Positions 12,084 through 24,267 of a stretch of DNA of 64,000 nt are shown here, piece by piece. Location: NCBI RefSeq assembly GCF_963082655.1, contig NC_081556.1:4131265-4195264 (forward strand), given 5' to 3'. Below the pieces are notes generated by a model. The model made no database searches and had not been told where the DNA came from. It saw only the letters and a program-made list of their open reading frames with translations. A program made the position numbers and the translations under genes. Source of the DNA: Stomoxys calcitrans. Its lineage: Eukaryota > Arthropoda > Insecta > Diptera > Muscidae. Position 1 is the first letter of the stretch. Each line of letters starts with the position of its first letter.

Positions 12084-12134
12084 ATTGGTGCGTATGTGTG
12101 TTTTAAATCAATTAGTAATAATCATACGCCACAT
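12084..12134. repeat. Short hairpin element, CGTATG...CATACG family, copy A
   Basis: Left arm TGGTGCGTATG and right arm CATACGCCACA pair with small mismatches around an AT-rich loop of about 30 bases. Confidence 0.65.
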
Positions 12135-12595
12135 CTACTTGGTTTTAAAAACTATTTACAATAATTAAATGCATGCTGAAGCAGATAATTGCAACAGATG
12201 TTATTTACTTTTCATAAAATTTACATAATATGGACCTCAAAACGAACCTCGAGCTCGATTTTTCAATAAGAAACAACAAAAATACAAAAATTGGTTGAAT
12301 ATTTAAATAAATCCATTTTAAACATATTTACAAAATAAATATAGTGTCCAACAAAATGCAAATTTTCAATAAGTAACCCTGGCAGAACACAGTTTGTTCG
12401 AATTAAATTAACGGAAAAACAAATATATGAGGATATTTGTTGAGGAGACGTTTCAACATTAATTACCCAGTTAATTACCAGGCTAAAAGCCACCGGCACT
12501 TAGGTGGGGACACAGTAACAGACATGAATCAACATAGGGGCGTGGTATGGAAAACAATTAAGGATTTTGTAAGTAGCACGGAATTCCTAACTTAA
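12135..12595 (+). other. Intron, nothing recognised
   Basis: AT-rich non-coding DNA between hairpin A and an inverted LINE tail. Confidence 0.5.
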
Positions 12596-13330
12596 TTTTT
12601 TTCGACGAACAGTTTACCATTAAAATCGCTTAGACGTTTTTGTCCATTGGTATGCCATAGGAACAGAAGAAGGAAGATGCCTTCAAGTTCCTATCGTTGA
12701 CTCATCCAGATCGCTTTAAAAAGCCCAACAACTTGCGAAGGTTGAAATCCGCTAAATCAGACAGGTTCTCAAAGAAATAAGAACCTTAAGTGTAACTTCT
12801 TCTAACTGCTAGTGTGGGATACACACACAAAAGGTTTTCTATAGTCTCTTCTTCTTCGATGTCCTCACAGCTTCTGTAAAAGTCTTTACTGGCAACCTTC
12901 AGTCTGTCAGCATGTTTTCTTATTAGACAGTAACCTGTCATGACGGACACAATACCTGCGACATCAATTCTAGTCAGTGACAGTGAAGCGGTAGACCTCT
13001 TCAAGTCTGGATTAGGCCACATATTTTTGGAATGCTCACATCCCCCTCTTTGTGATTATCTACCATTCGTTGTCCTTCGGGCCTGGTCGTGAAAACTTAG
13101 CTTACATTTCGCTAGGGACTTACCCAAGATTCCAGTTTCCCTGGAATGTGTAAGGTAGTCCCTAGTTTCGCAAGCTCGTCCGCTTTACAATTCCCTGGGA
13201 TATCTCGGTGGCCCAGCACCCAGAACAGGTGAATTTTGAACTGTTCAGCCATCTCATTGAGAGATCTGCGACAGTAGAGGGCGGTTTTTGTGTTCAGAAA
13301 TACGTTTTCCAGGGATTTAATGGCTGTCTA
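12596..13330 (-). mobile_element. LINE copy b, inverted 3' fragment with RNase H tail
   Basis: On the minus strand it encodes the same C-terminal tail as copy a: a frame at 12786-13022 reads MTGYCLIRKHADRLKVASKD and then EEEETIENLLCVYP. It continues through remnants of RNase H (about 13030-13330). It is broken by stops and frameshifts and truncated before the RT. Its 3' end lies near 12596, close to the equivalent end points of copies a and c. Confidence 0.85.
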
Positions 13331-13344
13331 GGAAGATATTTATA

Positions 13345-13485
13345 CCAATCGTCGTTGACATTTTTCGAGGTTACTTTTTAGTATTTAGCACAGCAAGCCG
13401 ATTACTGGCTTAGATGTATGTCCATAGTGGCATGGGGCGGATTTATAACCGCACCGTCTTATGAACCTTACCTTACCTAATCTGC
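13345..13485 (-). repeat. Z repeat, copy 1
   Basis: Shares CCATGCCACTATGGA-type sequence (as reverse complement) and the AGCCRRTAATCGGCTTG core with 29895-30005. It abuts LINE copy b, so it may be part of the same or a linked retroelement tail. Confidence 0.55.
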
Positions 13486-13733
13486 CCAGTTTTACAGTAA
13501 TCTTTAAAGATTTTCAATAAATTTATACCATGGCGTATATAACTTAACTTAAAACTGGTTTGAAGAAAATTTATAGCACAGAGGTATTATTTTCAAATAA
13601 ATAACCTACATGAAATCAACGAAAATCAATTGGTTTTTTGCATTCTATAAAAATTTAATGATTTAATTTTGCTACGCAATTTGCACTGGGAAGCAGAATT
13701 TGTGGAGTTTGGAATGGAATTTGTGTCAGTATC

Positions 13734-13786
13734 ATGGTGCGTATGTGTGTTAATAATTAATTCGTATTAATTATACGCCACCCAGG
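13734..13786. repeat. Short hairpin element, CGTATG...CATACG family, copy B
   Basis: Left arm ATGGTGCGTATG and right arm ATACGCCACCCAG, with a TTAATAATTAAT-type loop that resembles copies A and D. Confidence 0.65.
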
Positions 13787-13989
13787 GCAATTTTTGATTC
13801 ACATTAGATAGGCTATTTTAAAGAAAAAGTGATTATCATTGAATGGAGGACATCTTATCGTGTTTAAGTTTATAGCTTATAACAATAAAACTACAATAAG
13901 ATTTCCTCAAAATAGGCATTTTCAATAAGGATAATAATCAATGAAATTAACCCCGCAATAAAACGTTTCGAAAGACAAAAGTTTAAAAA

Positions 13990-15317
13990 AATTTCTTAAG
14001 ACAAAATTAAAAAAAACAATATTGTATATTTTTTTTAAAGAGGAAATTAAAAAAAAAATCTTAAAAACAAAAGACGAGTTCTCAGGACAATATTTAAAAA
14101 AAAAATTCTCCAAATAAAGTATTACAAAATATCATCAGAGCATAAAAATAAACAAAAATTTTCAGATAAACGATATTATAAAAAAACGAAATTAAAAATT
14201 ATATTAAAGAAATCTTTTGTGAAGACAAAACTTGAAAAAAATTACCAAGGATAAAATTTTAACAAATTTCTTTAGAGAAAATTCTTTAAATTTTATTTTA
14301 AAGATAAATATTTAAAATTTTTCTATTTTAAATTGTCCTTAAGAAATTTATTTTTTCAATTTTGTCTGTATTGAAAATATTTAAAAATTTTGTTTAGAGA
14401 AAAATTTTTCAATTTTTTTTTTTAAAAAAAACTATTTAAAACCTTGTTTTTAGAGAAAAAATTAAAATTAAGAAAAATTTTTTTTCTTAGAGAAACTTAC
14501 CTAAAATTCTGTCTTTAAAGAAAATGAATCCAAATTTTGTCTTTGGAGAAAATTTATCCAAATTTTGTATTTGGAGACAAATTTTTAATGCTCTTGTCCT
14601 TAGGAAAATTTTTTTAAAATTTTATTTTAAAGAAACTTATTTAAAATTTTGTCCATGAGATAATTTTTTCTTAGAGATATTTTTTCTAATTTTTTCTATA
14701 GAGAAAATATTTAAAAATTTTGTCCTATAGAAAATTTTGTTTTAGATTTTTTTTTAAATCTTGTCTTTAAAATATTGTGTTTAAAGAAATTTTTTTCAAA
14801 TTTTGGTATAAATTTTGTCCTTAAAAATTTGTTTTTTCTAATTTTGTTTTAAATTTTTGTTTTAATCTTGTCATTAGAGAAAATTTTTAAAAATTTTGGT
14901 TTATAGAAATTTTATTCAAATTTTGTTTTTAGAGAAAATTATTAAAAATTTTGTCTTTAGAGAAAATTTTTGCATTTAGAATTTTTTTTTTTCAATTTTG
15001 ACTTTAGAGAAACTTTTCAAAAAGTAGAAAAAAATTTTTGGCTAATAGAAAATTTTTTATTTTTTTAGAGAAAATTGTTTAAAATTTTGTTTCAGAGAGT
15101 ATTTTTTAATGTAATCTTCAGAGACAAATTTTTAACAATTTTCCAGTAAAAAAATAGACGCATATTTCAACAGAAAATTTTTTAAAATTTTGTCTTTAGA
15201 AAAAAATTTTTCAAAATTTTGTTTTAGAGAAAATTTTTTTAGAACTCTGACTTGCAGCACAATTAAAAAAAAACTTACTTAAAAAAACATCTTTAAAAAA
15301 ACTTTTATTAATTTTTG
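13990..15317. repeat. Decayed 29-bp-type array, first half
   Basis: Repeating TTTAGAGAAAATTTTTnAAA / TTTTGTCTTTAGAG units drift around a period near 30. They are related to the homogeneous TTTCTATAGAAAATTTTGTC array at 41035. Non-coding. Confidence 0.7.
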
Positions 15318-15928
15318 TTTTAATACCCTCCACCATAGGATGGGGGAATACTAATTTCGTCATTCTGTTTGTAACACCTTGAAATATGCGTCTGAGAACC
15401 CATAAAGTGTATATATTCTTGATCGTCATGTCATTTTTAGTCAATCTAGACATGTCCGTCCGTCTGTCCGTCTGTCGAAAGCACGCTAACTTTCGAAGGA
15501 GTAAAACTAGTCCCTTGAAATTTAGCACAAATACTTTATATTAGTGTGGTCGGTTGGGATTGTTAATGGGACAAATCGTTCCATGTTTTGATATAGCTGC
15601 CATATAAACCGATCTTGGGTCTTAATTCTTTAGCCGCTAGAGGGCGCAATTCTCGTCCATTTGACTGAAATTTTGCACGTAGCGTTTTGATACCACTTCC
15701 AACAACTGCGTCAAGTATGATTCAAATTCATAATCTGGTATAGCCGTCATATAAATCGATCTTGGATCTTGACTCCTTGAGCTAAAAGAGCGCGCAATTC
15801 TCATCCCATTTGGCTGAAATTTTGTTCAACGGCTTCTCTCATGAACTTCAACATACGTGTCTAATATGGTCTGAATCGATATATAGCTTGATACAGCTCC
15901 AATATAAACCTATCTCCCGACTTTGCTT
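15318..15928 (-). mobile_element. R-A family repeat inserted into the decayed array
   Basis: Begins ATACCCTCCACCATAGGATG, followed by CGTCATTCTGTTTGTAACAC and CCGTCCGTCTGTCCGTCTGT. Tandem modules with GATATAGCTGCCATATAAAC follow. The array of TTTTGTCTTwAGAGAAAATT units stops at its left edge and resumes at its right edge, so the element is younger than the array. Confidence 0.85.
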
Positions 15929-16420
15929 CTTGTTTTAAATTTTGTCTTAAGAGAAAATTTTTTTCAAATTTTGTCTTTACAGCAAATTTTAAAAAAACTT
16001 CTATCAAAAAAAAAATAATATTTGTTTTTTAGAAAAATCTTTTTTTAAATTTGGTCTATAAAGATTTTTTTTTTAATTTTGTCTTAAGAGGAAAACATTT
16101 ATTAGAAATTTGCCTTTACAGCATTTTTTTTTTAATTTGCCTTTAAAGAAATCTTTTTAAAATTTTGTCTTTAAAAAAACTTCTTAAAATTTTTGTCCTT
16201 GCAGACAATCTTTAAAACATTTTTTTTCAAAGTTTTTTTCTTTATGGAAAATTTTAAAAATGTTGCTTTAGAGAAAAATTTTTATATGAATATATTGAGA
16301 AAATTTCATTGAAATTTTGTTTAAGAGAAGATTTTCTTTAAAATGTCATTATACAATTTTTCATAAAAAAGCCTTTTTAAAGAATATTTAGATAGCAATT
16401 TTAGTGAAATTTCTACAGTG
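15929..16420. repeat. Decayed 29-bp-type array, second half
   Basis: Resumes the AATTTTGTCTTTAnAGnAAA units after the R-A insertion and fades out near 16420. Confidence 0.65.
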
Positions 16421-16485
16421 TTTTGAATTTTCTCATAATTTTCTAATATAATGCATAAACAAAATACTGGTTCTAATGCTAGGTG

Positions 16486-16542
16486 ACAGGGTACGTATGC
16501 GTGCTGTAAAACAACTTTACAACAATCATACGCAACCTGGTA
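16486..16542. repeat. Short hairpin element, CGTATG...CATACG family, copy C
   Basis: Left arm CAGGGTACGTATG pairs with right arm CATACGCAACCTG. The loop contains a second small inverted repeat (TGTAAA...TTTACA). Confidence 0.7.
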
Positions 16543-17735
16543 CTCACAAGATGAGTTTTAAATGTGTGGTAAACAGCATTTTTTGAATATACTCCTATAT
16601 TCAAACAAAAGCTTTAATTTGCTTAAGAACTCTTAAGAATTTTTTCCTAAAAAACTGTTAAAAAAATATTAACCTTCTTAAGGCTACTCAGGACTTGTTT
16701 ACCAATTGAACTAATTAAAATGTTATATATATTTATTAAAAAAAATCTACTAATTAATCCTTAGTGATGCTATTTGCAATAAAAATCCTACTCAACAATT
16801 TGCCTTAAAGACATGTAAAAGAATTACACGTGTGACCTTTAAACTGCCACACGCTGTCGCTGTTCCGCCACCCAAGGCTTGAGAGGGAGCCCAGCAAATA
16901 ACCAAAAGACATTGGCAACATGGCAGCAGGGAACATAAGTATTATTAAAAATTTACAAATACATAAATATTTACTCAGGTAAACTCCTACTGGTTTTCGA
17001 TGTAGTAATACTGAAGCGTCTGATTCAGCAGAAGAAGAATTTAAAACATGTGTTTTCGTTGTTTGCTCTGAGGAAGTGCATGGAAGTTGTCATAAATATT
17101 TATAAAATATAACGAAGTAAAACAACAGCAAAGCAAAAACGCTGGAGATGTCTGCCAAGTTATTTATTGTTTTCCTTCCTCTTCAAAGTAAAAAAAAGCC
17201 TAAATAGGCGGAAAAAATCCCAGATGATGACGAAGGTGCTTATTATAACGGCGAATATTATGATCGATGTCCTTCATCTAGGCGAGAGAGTGTAGGGTAA
17301 GGAAATGAGGTAATATTAAAATAGGCTAAAATCTTAATTACAAAAACTCAACTGAAGAAGGCCCAACATGATTGCAAGACATTAAAATATAATGAGCGGA
17401 TGAAAGTATCTCAGGCAGACATAAGCCTGAAAGCTTATGAAAGGAATGAAAAAAGGAATGTATGTAAGGCATTGGAACTTAAAACAAATAACTGAAGGGT
17501 GTTTACTTTGGATATTGTTTTAAATTTAAAAAAAGAGTTAATGTTGAAAAATTTTTCTATAAAATAATAATGTTATGATTATCTTTTTGATGTATTGAAC
17601 AAAAGTTATCGTAAAATATATAGATTTTCATACCGCCTTTGGAGAAAATTTTATTAAACATTTGTTTTCATGCAAGATTGTGTTCAGAAAAAAAGACAAG
17701 AAAAAATTTTATCGAAAATTTGTCTTTGCGTTTTT
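16543..17735 (+). other. Intron, nothing recognised
   Basis: AT-rich non-coding DNA. A CTCAG|GTAAAC sequence at 16974-16983 resembles a splice junction but has no pyrimidine tract. Confidence 0.5.
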
Positions 17736-18742
17736 TTATGGCCACCACCATAGGATGGGGGTATACTAATCTAGTCATTCCGTTTGTAACACCTCGAAAT
17801 ATTCGTCTAAGACACCAAAAAGAATATATATTCATGATCGTCTCGACGTCCTGAGTCGATCCAGCCATGTCCGCCCGTCCGTCTGTGGAAATCACGATAG
17901 CGGTTGAACGCGTAAAGCCAGCCGCTTAAAAATTTGCACAGATACTTAATATTGATGTAGGTTGCTGGGGATTGCAAATGTGCTATATCGGTTCAGATTT
18001 AGATATAGCTCCCTTATAAATCGATCTCCCGATTTGACTTCTTCAGCCCTTACAAGCCTCAATTTTTTTTCGATTTGGCTGAAATTTTGCATATAAAGTT
18101 CAGTTCCAACTTCCAACAACTGCGTCAAATACAGTCGAAGTCGGTCTATAACCTGATATAGCTCCCATATGAACCGATATCCCGATTTGAATTTTTGAGC
18201 CCATACAAGCCGCTATCTTTGTCCGATTTTGCATGTGATGTTCTGCTATGACTTCCAACAGCTGTGTTCAGCACGCTCCAAATCGGTCTATAACCTTATA
18301 TAGCTCCCATATAAACCGATCTCTTGATTTGAATTCTTGAGTCCCTGGAAACCGCAATTTTTGTCCGATTTGGGTGAAATTTTGCATGAAGTGTTCTTTT
18401 ATGTCTTCAAATAACTGGGCCAAGTACGGTCCAAATCGGTCTATAACGTGATATAGCTCCCATATAAACCAATCTCCCGATTTGATTTCTTGAGACCTTA
18501 CAAGCCACAATTTTTTTCCGATCTGGCTGAAATTTTGCATATAACCTGATATAGCGTCCTTATAAACCGGTCTCTCGATCATCGTTGTTTGGTTCCTAGA
18601 AGCTTTACTTTTTGCTGGTTTGACAGAACTTTGATATGTGGAATAAAATGATGCCCTTCAAATAAATTTATTTTGTATAAATTTTTAGCGGAATCCATGA
18701 TTCGGCCCGGCCGAACTTAGCACGCTTTTACTTGTCCTTCTT
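17736..18742 (-). mobile_element. R-A family repeat, near full length
   Basis: On the + strand it opens CCACCACCATAGGATGGGGG and closes CGGCCGAACTTAGCACGC-TTTTACTTGT, both family ends. Between them are about four tandem modules of roughly 120 bases with TATAGCTCCCATATAAACCG and TGGCTGAAATTTTGCAT. No protein domain. Confidence 0.87.
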
Positions 18743-19327
18743 TTTTTAATTTTAAAAACCCAAACCGGTTAAAAAAAATAATTCTACGAAAAATTCGAAA
18801 CCATTTTTGGGAATAAGCCAGTTTATTGACTACCCGAATTACTAATAATGTTCCATTAATGCCAATCTCTGGAACTACTGTCACCTTTCTTGTGACTTTT
18901 GAACCACTGTGTGATATTTATGAGGAGTTTAGCCACGTAAAACCCTTTCTTAATAAGATCTCAAACAAAGACTTGCTGTTGGGACTTGCAAATAAAAATG
19001 GACAATTTAGCTAAAGAATTCAATCAAACAGCACTGATGTAAGAAAAGAAAAATCTATCTCCCATTTCAAAGTTTTTGTCGAAATCGAATAAAATATACC
19101 CATCAAAGTTGTGGACTTATTTTCACTCTTTTTGCTTTTTGGCCCACTGTGCGATATTTGAGATTATATGAAACATCACAAAACTACACTTCCATGTGTT
19201 GCATACGGAATGACAAAATGTTTTAAACCAAACTCTGGTGGCGGACAAATTTCATATATTCCCTTTCAATCCACCCTTGTGTTCGCACCACTTACCTATG
19301 CAGACGATTAACTATACAATTGTTATA
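18743..19327 (+). other. Intron with a fragment of an R-B-like end
   Basis: About 19185-19225 (CTTCCATGTGTTGCATACGG then AATGACAAAATG) matches the R-B 3' end at 24080-24110. Otherwise nothing recognised. Confidence 0.5.
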
Positions 19328-19365
19328 ATACAGTACATTAGCAAATATTTGCTAATGTACTGTAT
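19328..19365. repeat. 38-bp perfect palindrome without a loop
   Basis: The 19-base half ATACAGTACATTAGCAAAT is followed immediately by its exact reverse complement. The symmetry ends at both outer bases. It is followed by short CACAT repeats. Confidence 0.97.
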
Positions 19366-19803
19366 CACATCACATCACAATCAAAGTAAATATTTTAAAT
19401 TAATTGATATTAACATAAGCGGGCATAAAATGTATGCATGTACTCTTATCTTGCCACATACAAAGTGTGTGTGAGTGTGTTAGTGAGTGTTTGTGTGTGT
19501 CTGACTTTGTTATGATGTAAGCTCTGGCCATACGTTGCAAAGGGAAACAAAATCTTGCTGCTAGCGACAAAAGCTTTTAAATAAATTTTGTTAATTAAAC
19601 CGACACATTAGCACGTCCGAGATGACACAGGCACAAGCACACATACCTAGACATACACACGCATGCATACTTATAAAAGGATAATGTGCAATGTGTAAAA
19701 TTATAATGAAAATTAAAAAGAATTTCAGCGCCAGCAGTTTGTCAGCCTGTTAATTTTCTCACACCCAACACAATAGCAATACGACAAATGAGGACTGATG
19801 TTC
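19366..19803 (+). other. Intron with GT-rich stretch
   Basis: GTGTGTGAGTGTGTTAGTGA-type sequence near 19466-19500; otherwise nothing recognised. Confidence 0.5.
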
Positions 19804-19870
19804 AAGGTAGCGTATGCGCAACATTAATTACTCAATAAATAGCATTAATAATAATTATACGCCACCCGGG
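19804..19870. repeat. Short hairpin element, CGTATG...CATACG family, copy D
   Basis: Left arm AAGGTAGCGTATG and right arm ATACGCCACCCGG. The loop (AACATTAATTA...) is shared in part with copy E. Confidence 0.65.
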
Positions 19871-19935
19871 AGCCACATGTGAGCACTTCACTCAAGATAA
19901 TCAAACTTAATTTGCATTAAAAGAGAGGTTAACTT

Positions 19936-20240
19936 TGAGGCCACCATAGCGCAGAGGTTAGCATTTCCGCCTATAACGCTGAACTCCTAGGTTCGAATCC
20001 TGGTGAGATCAGCGGAAAAAAAATTTCAGCGGTGGTTTTGCCCTCCAAATGCTGGCAACATTTGTGAGGTACTATGCCATGTAAAAACATCTCTCCTAAG
20101 AAGTGACGCACTCCGTTCGGACTCGCCTATGAATAGGAGGTACTTATCATTGAGTTTAAACTTGCATCGGACTGCACTCATTGATATGTGAGAAGTTTTA
20201 ACCCTGCTCCTTAGTTGAATATTCATGGGCAAAAATTACA
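19936..20240 (+). mobile_element. tRNA-derived SINE, copy 1 (full length)
   Basis: Starts GAGGCCACCATAGCGCAGAG with an A-box-like TAGCGCAGAGGTTAGCA and a B-box-like GGTTCGAATCC. A shared body follows: GGTACTATGCCATGTA, CGTTCGGACTCG, CTTATCATTGAGTTTAAAC and a TTCATGGGCAAAA tail. CTTTGAG occurs on both sides and may be the target-site duplication. It is a transcribed-type retroposon head, not a working tRNA gene. Confidence 0.88.
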
Positions 20241-20243
20241 AAC

Positions 20244-21545
20244 CTTTGAGTTTAAAGCAACCATTTGAAATGAAAAAATATCGTTGGCTACATAATTCCC
20301 AATTAATAAGGAAACAAAAATTAAAAATTTGTAAATTCCCTACCACAGTTCTTTACAAAAAATTTCAATATGCCAACGCAAAAAAAAACAAGCCAAAAAC
20401 TTTATCATGAAAATAAACTTTTGCAGCTGTTGTTGGCCATGGTGTGATTGTCCAGCAACTCAAAAAAACTTTACAATTTCCATTTGGCATGTAATATACA
20501 TACGTTTACTGATCACTTGGCAACTTGTCTTTTATTTCAATGTGTTTGCTGCAATAGGGCCCCCAAAAGGCCACAGTGTAGTGCCAAAGAGTGTGAGCAA
20601 AAGAAGAAAAACATTTTACCCAAGTATTGAAAGTGTCAAAACTTTTCATCGTTGTGAGCTTACTACCGTCTCTGTTCTGTTTCTTTCAAAAAAAAAAGTC
20701 TTCAACAAAAAGTTGTTCCTGCTTCATCTTCCTAGCACAGGCAGGAGAGAGGGATATTATGTGAAAAATAAGTAGGGGGGAACACAAATGGTGCCCGTTT
20801 TGCTTGTCATGGCTGTTGTATTTTTAACTTGGAAAATATTCGTTTGCCACACTAAACTTGTAAAATGGAAATTGACATTTTGACAAGTGGCAGTTACGAA
20901 TTGTAGACAAAGCATTATGAATGGATTGTCTGCCGGTTGAGTATCTCTTCTTTGAAATTCAAATCAACATTTCTATGTTACAGCAAATTTATTCAAATTA
21001 AATATTTGCTGTTATAACATTGGATTTAGATAAAGAAAGCGTAGAATAAAAACAAAAAACAGAAGACCAAATGATGCTGATTATGACGAAAGAAATGAAA
21101 AAACCTTTGGTGTCAAAGGCAAAAAAAAAATTTTTTTCTTCAGCGATCTAGGTGAAAGAAAGAAAAATGGAATAACAAGGGCATAGATTTACAGTGATCC
21201 ACAACCGAAAAAAAGAATATTGGGAAAACTACCAATGAACGCTGAATGGGAAGAAAAATATCCAAGAATAGAGCTCTAGTTAGGTATGCCAATGCAATTT
21301 GAATTGGCGTAAAGTAGACGCATAAAAATGGTTAAAAAATGTTTAAATAACATCATAAGGAAAATTAGCTTGTAAAAAGTCAGCAATTATTTATAGCCCA
21401 TAAATTCAAACAAAACATGTTCTAAAAATGTATAGCACTGGCACAAGGCAAGCCACAGGTGGGCATTTTATCGCTACTCATTTGTGTGACCACCATAAAT
21501 GACCCATTACGGATGCTGACTGAGGAGCGATTTGAACCCGTCCGC
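20244..21545 (+). other. Intron, nothing recognised
   Basis: The frame at 20407-20775 (122 aa) shows no domain and no codon-level sign of a gene. Remaining DNA is AT-rich. Confidence 0.5.
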
Positions 21546-22255
21546 TACGAGACGATGTTATAATCCTTCGAAAGGGTCTTCTCTATGGCACACGACTGGG
21601 CTAAACCTAGGGGTCTCAATGTTAACCTAGAGAAGACTGAAATCTACCTGTTCACGAGGAAGACGAAGGTGGGTCAATTTGACGCTCCACGTTTCCTCAA
21701 CAGAACGATTTCGATGTCTGACAAGGTCAAATACTTGGGTGCGATCTTGGACAGGAAACTGAATTGGAAATGTCACATTCAGGAACGTACAGAGAAGGCT
21801 CACAGATGTAGATCAGCCCTTGGCTCGAAATGGGGCCTGAATCCGAGGATAGTCCACTGGCTCTATAGGAGCGTGATTAGACCAATACTTACATACGCCT
21901 GAGTAGTTTGGTGAACTGCTATGGAGAAAAAGTGCAACATAAGGACCATACAACAGGTTCAGAGAACATGTTGTCTTGGCATAGGCGGGGCGATTAGGAG
22001 CACGCCCACAAGGGAAATGGAGAATATTTTAGATATCCAACCCATAGACATATAGATTAAGTGCGACGCAGCCACTGTGGCCATGAGACTTAAGGCGATG
22101 GGAGAATGGATTGAGAATAGCTCATACCATCGCGGTATAATGGAGGCAACGATAGGAAACCTGGAAGGAAAGGAAGAGGTTTCCGATCGGATACCTGAGA
22201 CGAAACTTGAAGTCGAGTGCTAGACACAGCTGCCAGCGGCACAGTCTTGGCTTGA
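21546..22255 (+). mobile_element. Non-LTR retrotransposon fragment (RT C-terminal half, RNase H start), dead
   Basis: The frame at 21585-21902 reads GLNVNLEKTEIYLFTRKTK, then VKYLGAILDRKLNWKCHIQE and YRSVIRPILTYA. These are the RT region after the YADD motif and the thumb of an I/R1-like element. In-frame stops follow, though VVWWTAMEKK-like and later LCYTDGSMSG (start of RNase H) can still be read. It is a different family from LINE copies a-c. Confidence 0.8.
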
Positions 22256-22316
22256 CTAGTCAGGAAGATTATGTTACACGGATGGATCAATGTCAGGGAC
22301 TGAGAGTACGTTATGA

Positions 22317-22760
22317 GTATTCTTTTAAAATAACTACAAATGACTACATAGTACGATATACGCACATTCTACGTTTTGCAAAAGTCGACCTTGATAAAGT
22401 CGAAAAGTCGACTTTTTGTAACATAAAAGTCGAAAAATCGACATTTGCCATTTTGATAAAAGTCGAAAAGTATAAAAGTCGACTTTTCGTGCCAACTTGG
22501 GATGCCAAGTTTAGTCGTGTGGAAAATTAATTTTGTCGCGTTGAGTTTCTCGACGTTGTCGTTATTGTTGTGATTGTTTCTTAGTTTTGTTGAGTACTTT
22601 TTATGGCCCCTAATAAATTTTGGATAGGATTCCAAGAAGAATCCTATAGAATTTCAAAAGAATAAAAAATCCTAAGGAATTTAAACTTTTCAAAGGACGT
22701 TTTCTACGTTTCTTTAGTTTGGTCACAAAAATGGTATCATTTTCATGGGACACCTAAACT
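22317..22760 (+). repeat. X repeat, copy 1
   Basis: Bases 22321-22367 are identical to 57001-57047 (both begin TCTTTTAAAATAACTACAAA). Bases 22508-22620 are close to 57120-57235 (TTAGTCGTGTGGAAAATT, GTTGTCGTTATTGTTGTGAT, CCTAATAAATTTT). The two copies differ in the middle. Confidence 0.85.
22380..22490. repeat. Cluster of AAAGTCGA units inside X copy 1
   Basis: Six AAAGTCGA motifs plus one AAATCGAC variant within about 110 bases. Two of them form the palindrome AAAAGTCGACTTTT. The equivalent part of X copy 2 has no such cluster. Confidence 0.85.
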
Positions 22761-22818
22761 GATGATTCTTAGTTATTGGTAATCACACTTAAAATGTGAG
22801 AAAAAACCAGTAGAAAAG

Positions 22819-24150
22819 GCAAAAGTCGAACGGAACCGACTATATAATACCCTACACCACCGAGTCTACGTACTACTTTAAATATATATAACATATCTCT
22901 AAATCTAGTCAGACTTTAATTTTGCACACATATTGAAATATGGAATAGAACTTTGTAAGATTTTCTTACGATAGGACAAAAATTGTGGTTTCCTACGGCC
23001 TAAAAAGCCCACATCGGATAAATGATATAAATGGGAGCTACATCTAAATCTGTACCAATTTTTATGAAATTGGGACATCAAATAGAACACCTCGAGCCAA
23101 ATCTTGTTAAAATCCGACTAAAATTTTGGCTTCTACGGCCTTAAAAGACCATATCGAATGAAATATACATATGGGAGCTATATCTAAATCTGAACAGATT
23201 TTTATAAAATGTTGCACACATATTAGGACGTAAAATAAATCACTTCATGCAAAATTTTAAAGAGATAGGACAAAAATTGTTGGTGCTACTGCCTTAAAAG
23301 ACCGTATCGGATGAAATATATATATAGGAGCCATTTCTATCCGATCCAGTCCGATTTAGACGAAATTTTGCACAAATATGAGGACGTCCAATAAAACACC
23401 TTAATCTAAAAATCTTTAATCGAGAAATCGGTCTATATGGCAGCTATATCCAAATCTGAACCGATCAGGGCCAAATTGAAGAAGAATTTTGAGGTGCCTG
23501 ACATAACTCACTATCCCGAATTTCAGCAAAATCGGATAATAAATGTGGCTTTTATGCGGCTAAAGACCCTAATTCGGATGATCGGTGTATATGACAGCTA
23601 TATCCAAATCTGGACCGATCTGTGCCAAATCAAAGAAGGATGTCGAAATGCCTAACACAACTGACTGTCCCAAATTTTGGCAAAATCGGATAATAAATGT
23701 GCCTTTTATGGGCCTAAGACCCTAAATCGGAGGATCGGTCTATATGACAGCTATAACCAAATCTGGACCGATCTGGGCCAAATTAACGAAGGATGTCGGA
23801 GGGCCTAACACAGCAGCTATATCGAAATCCCTTAATCGGAGGATCGGTCTATATGAGGGCTATATCAAGATTTAGTCCGATATAGCCCTTTTCCGAACTT
23901 AACCTACTTATGAACAAAAAAAGAAACTGTGCAAAATGTCAGCTCAATATCTCTATTTTTAAAGACTGTGGCGTGATTTCAACAGACAGACGGACAGACA
24001 GACGAGCATGTCTAGATCGTCTTAGATTTTTTTTACGCTGATCAACAATATATATACTTTATAGGGTCGGAAATGGATATTTCCATGTGTTGCAAACGAA
24101 ATGACAAAATGAATATACCCCCATCCTTCGGTGGTGGGTATAAAAAAGGA
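22819..24150 (+). mobile_element. R-B family repeat, long copy
   Basis: Opens with CGACTATATAATACCCTACA and closes with CCATCCTTCGGTGGTGGGTA. Between lie tandem modules of roughly 110 bases built on GATCGGTYTATATGRCAGCT, ATCCAAATCTGRACCGATC and AAATCGGATAATAAATGTG. Related in style to R-A but with different ends. No protein domain. Confidence 0.8.
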
Positions 24151-24267
24151 TACTCTGAGTTCAATTGTTTTCTATTTAACAATTCCCTGCAAACATTTTC
24201 TATTATACGAGTCACTAAATCTGTACTCAGAGAAATGGAAAAACCATCTCAGGCGATATTATTTTTA

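Noticed and set aside
19940..20010. tRNA gene suggested by A- and B-box-like motifs
   Set aside because: The same head recurs at 28029, 32600 and 43291 followed by the same 200-base body; it is a SINE head, and no clean cloverleaf with paired acceptor ends is evident.
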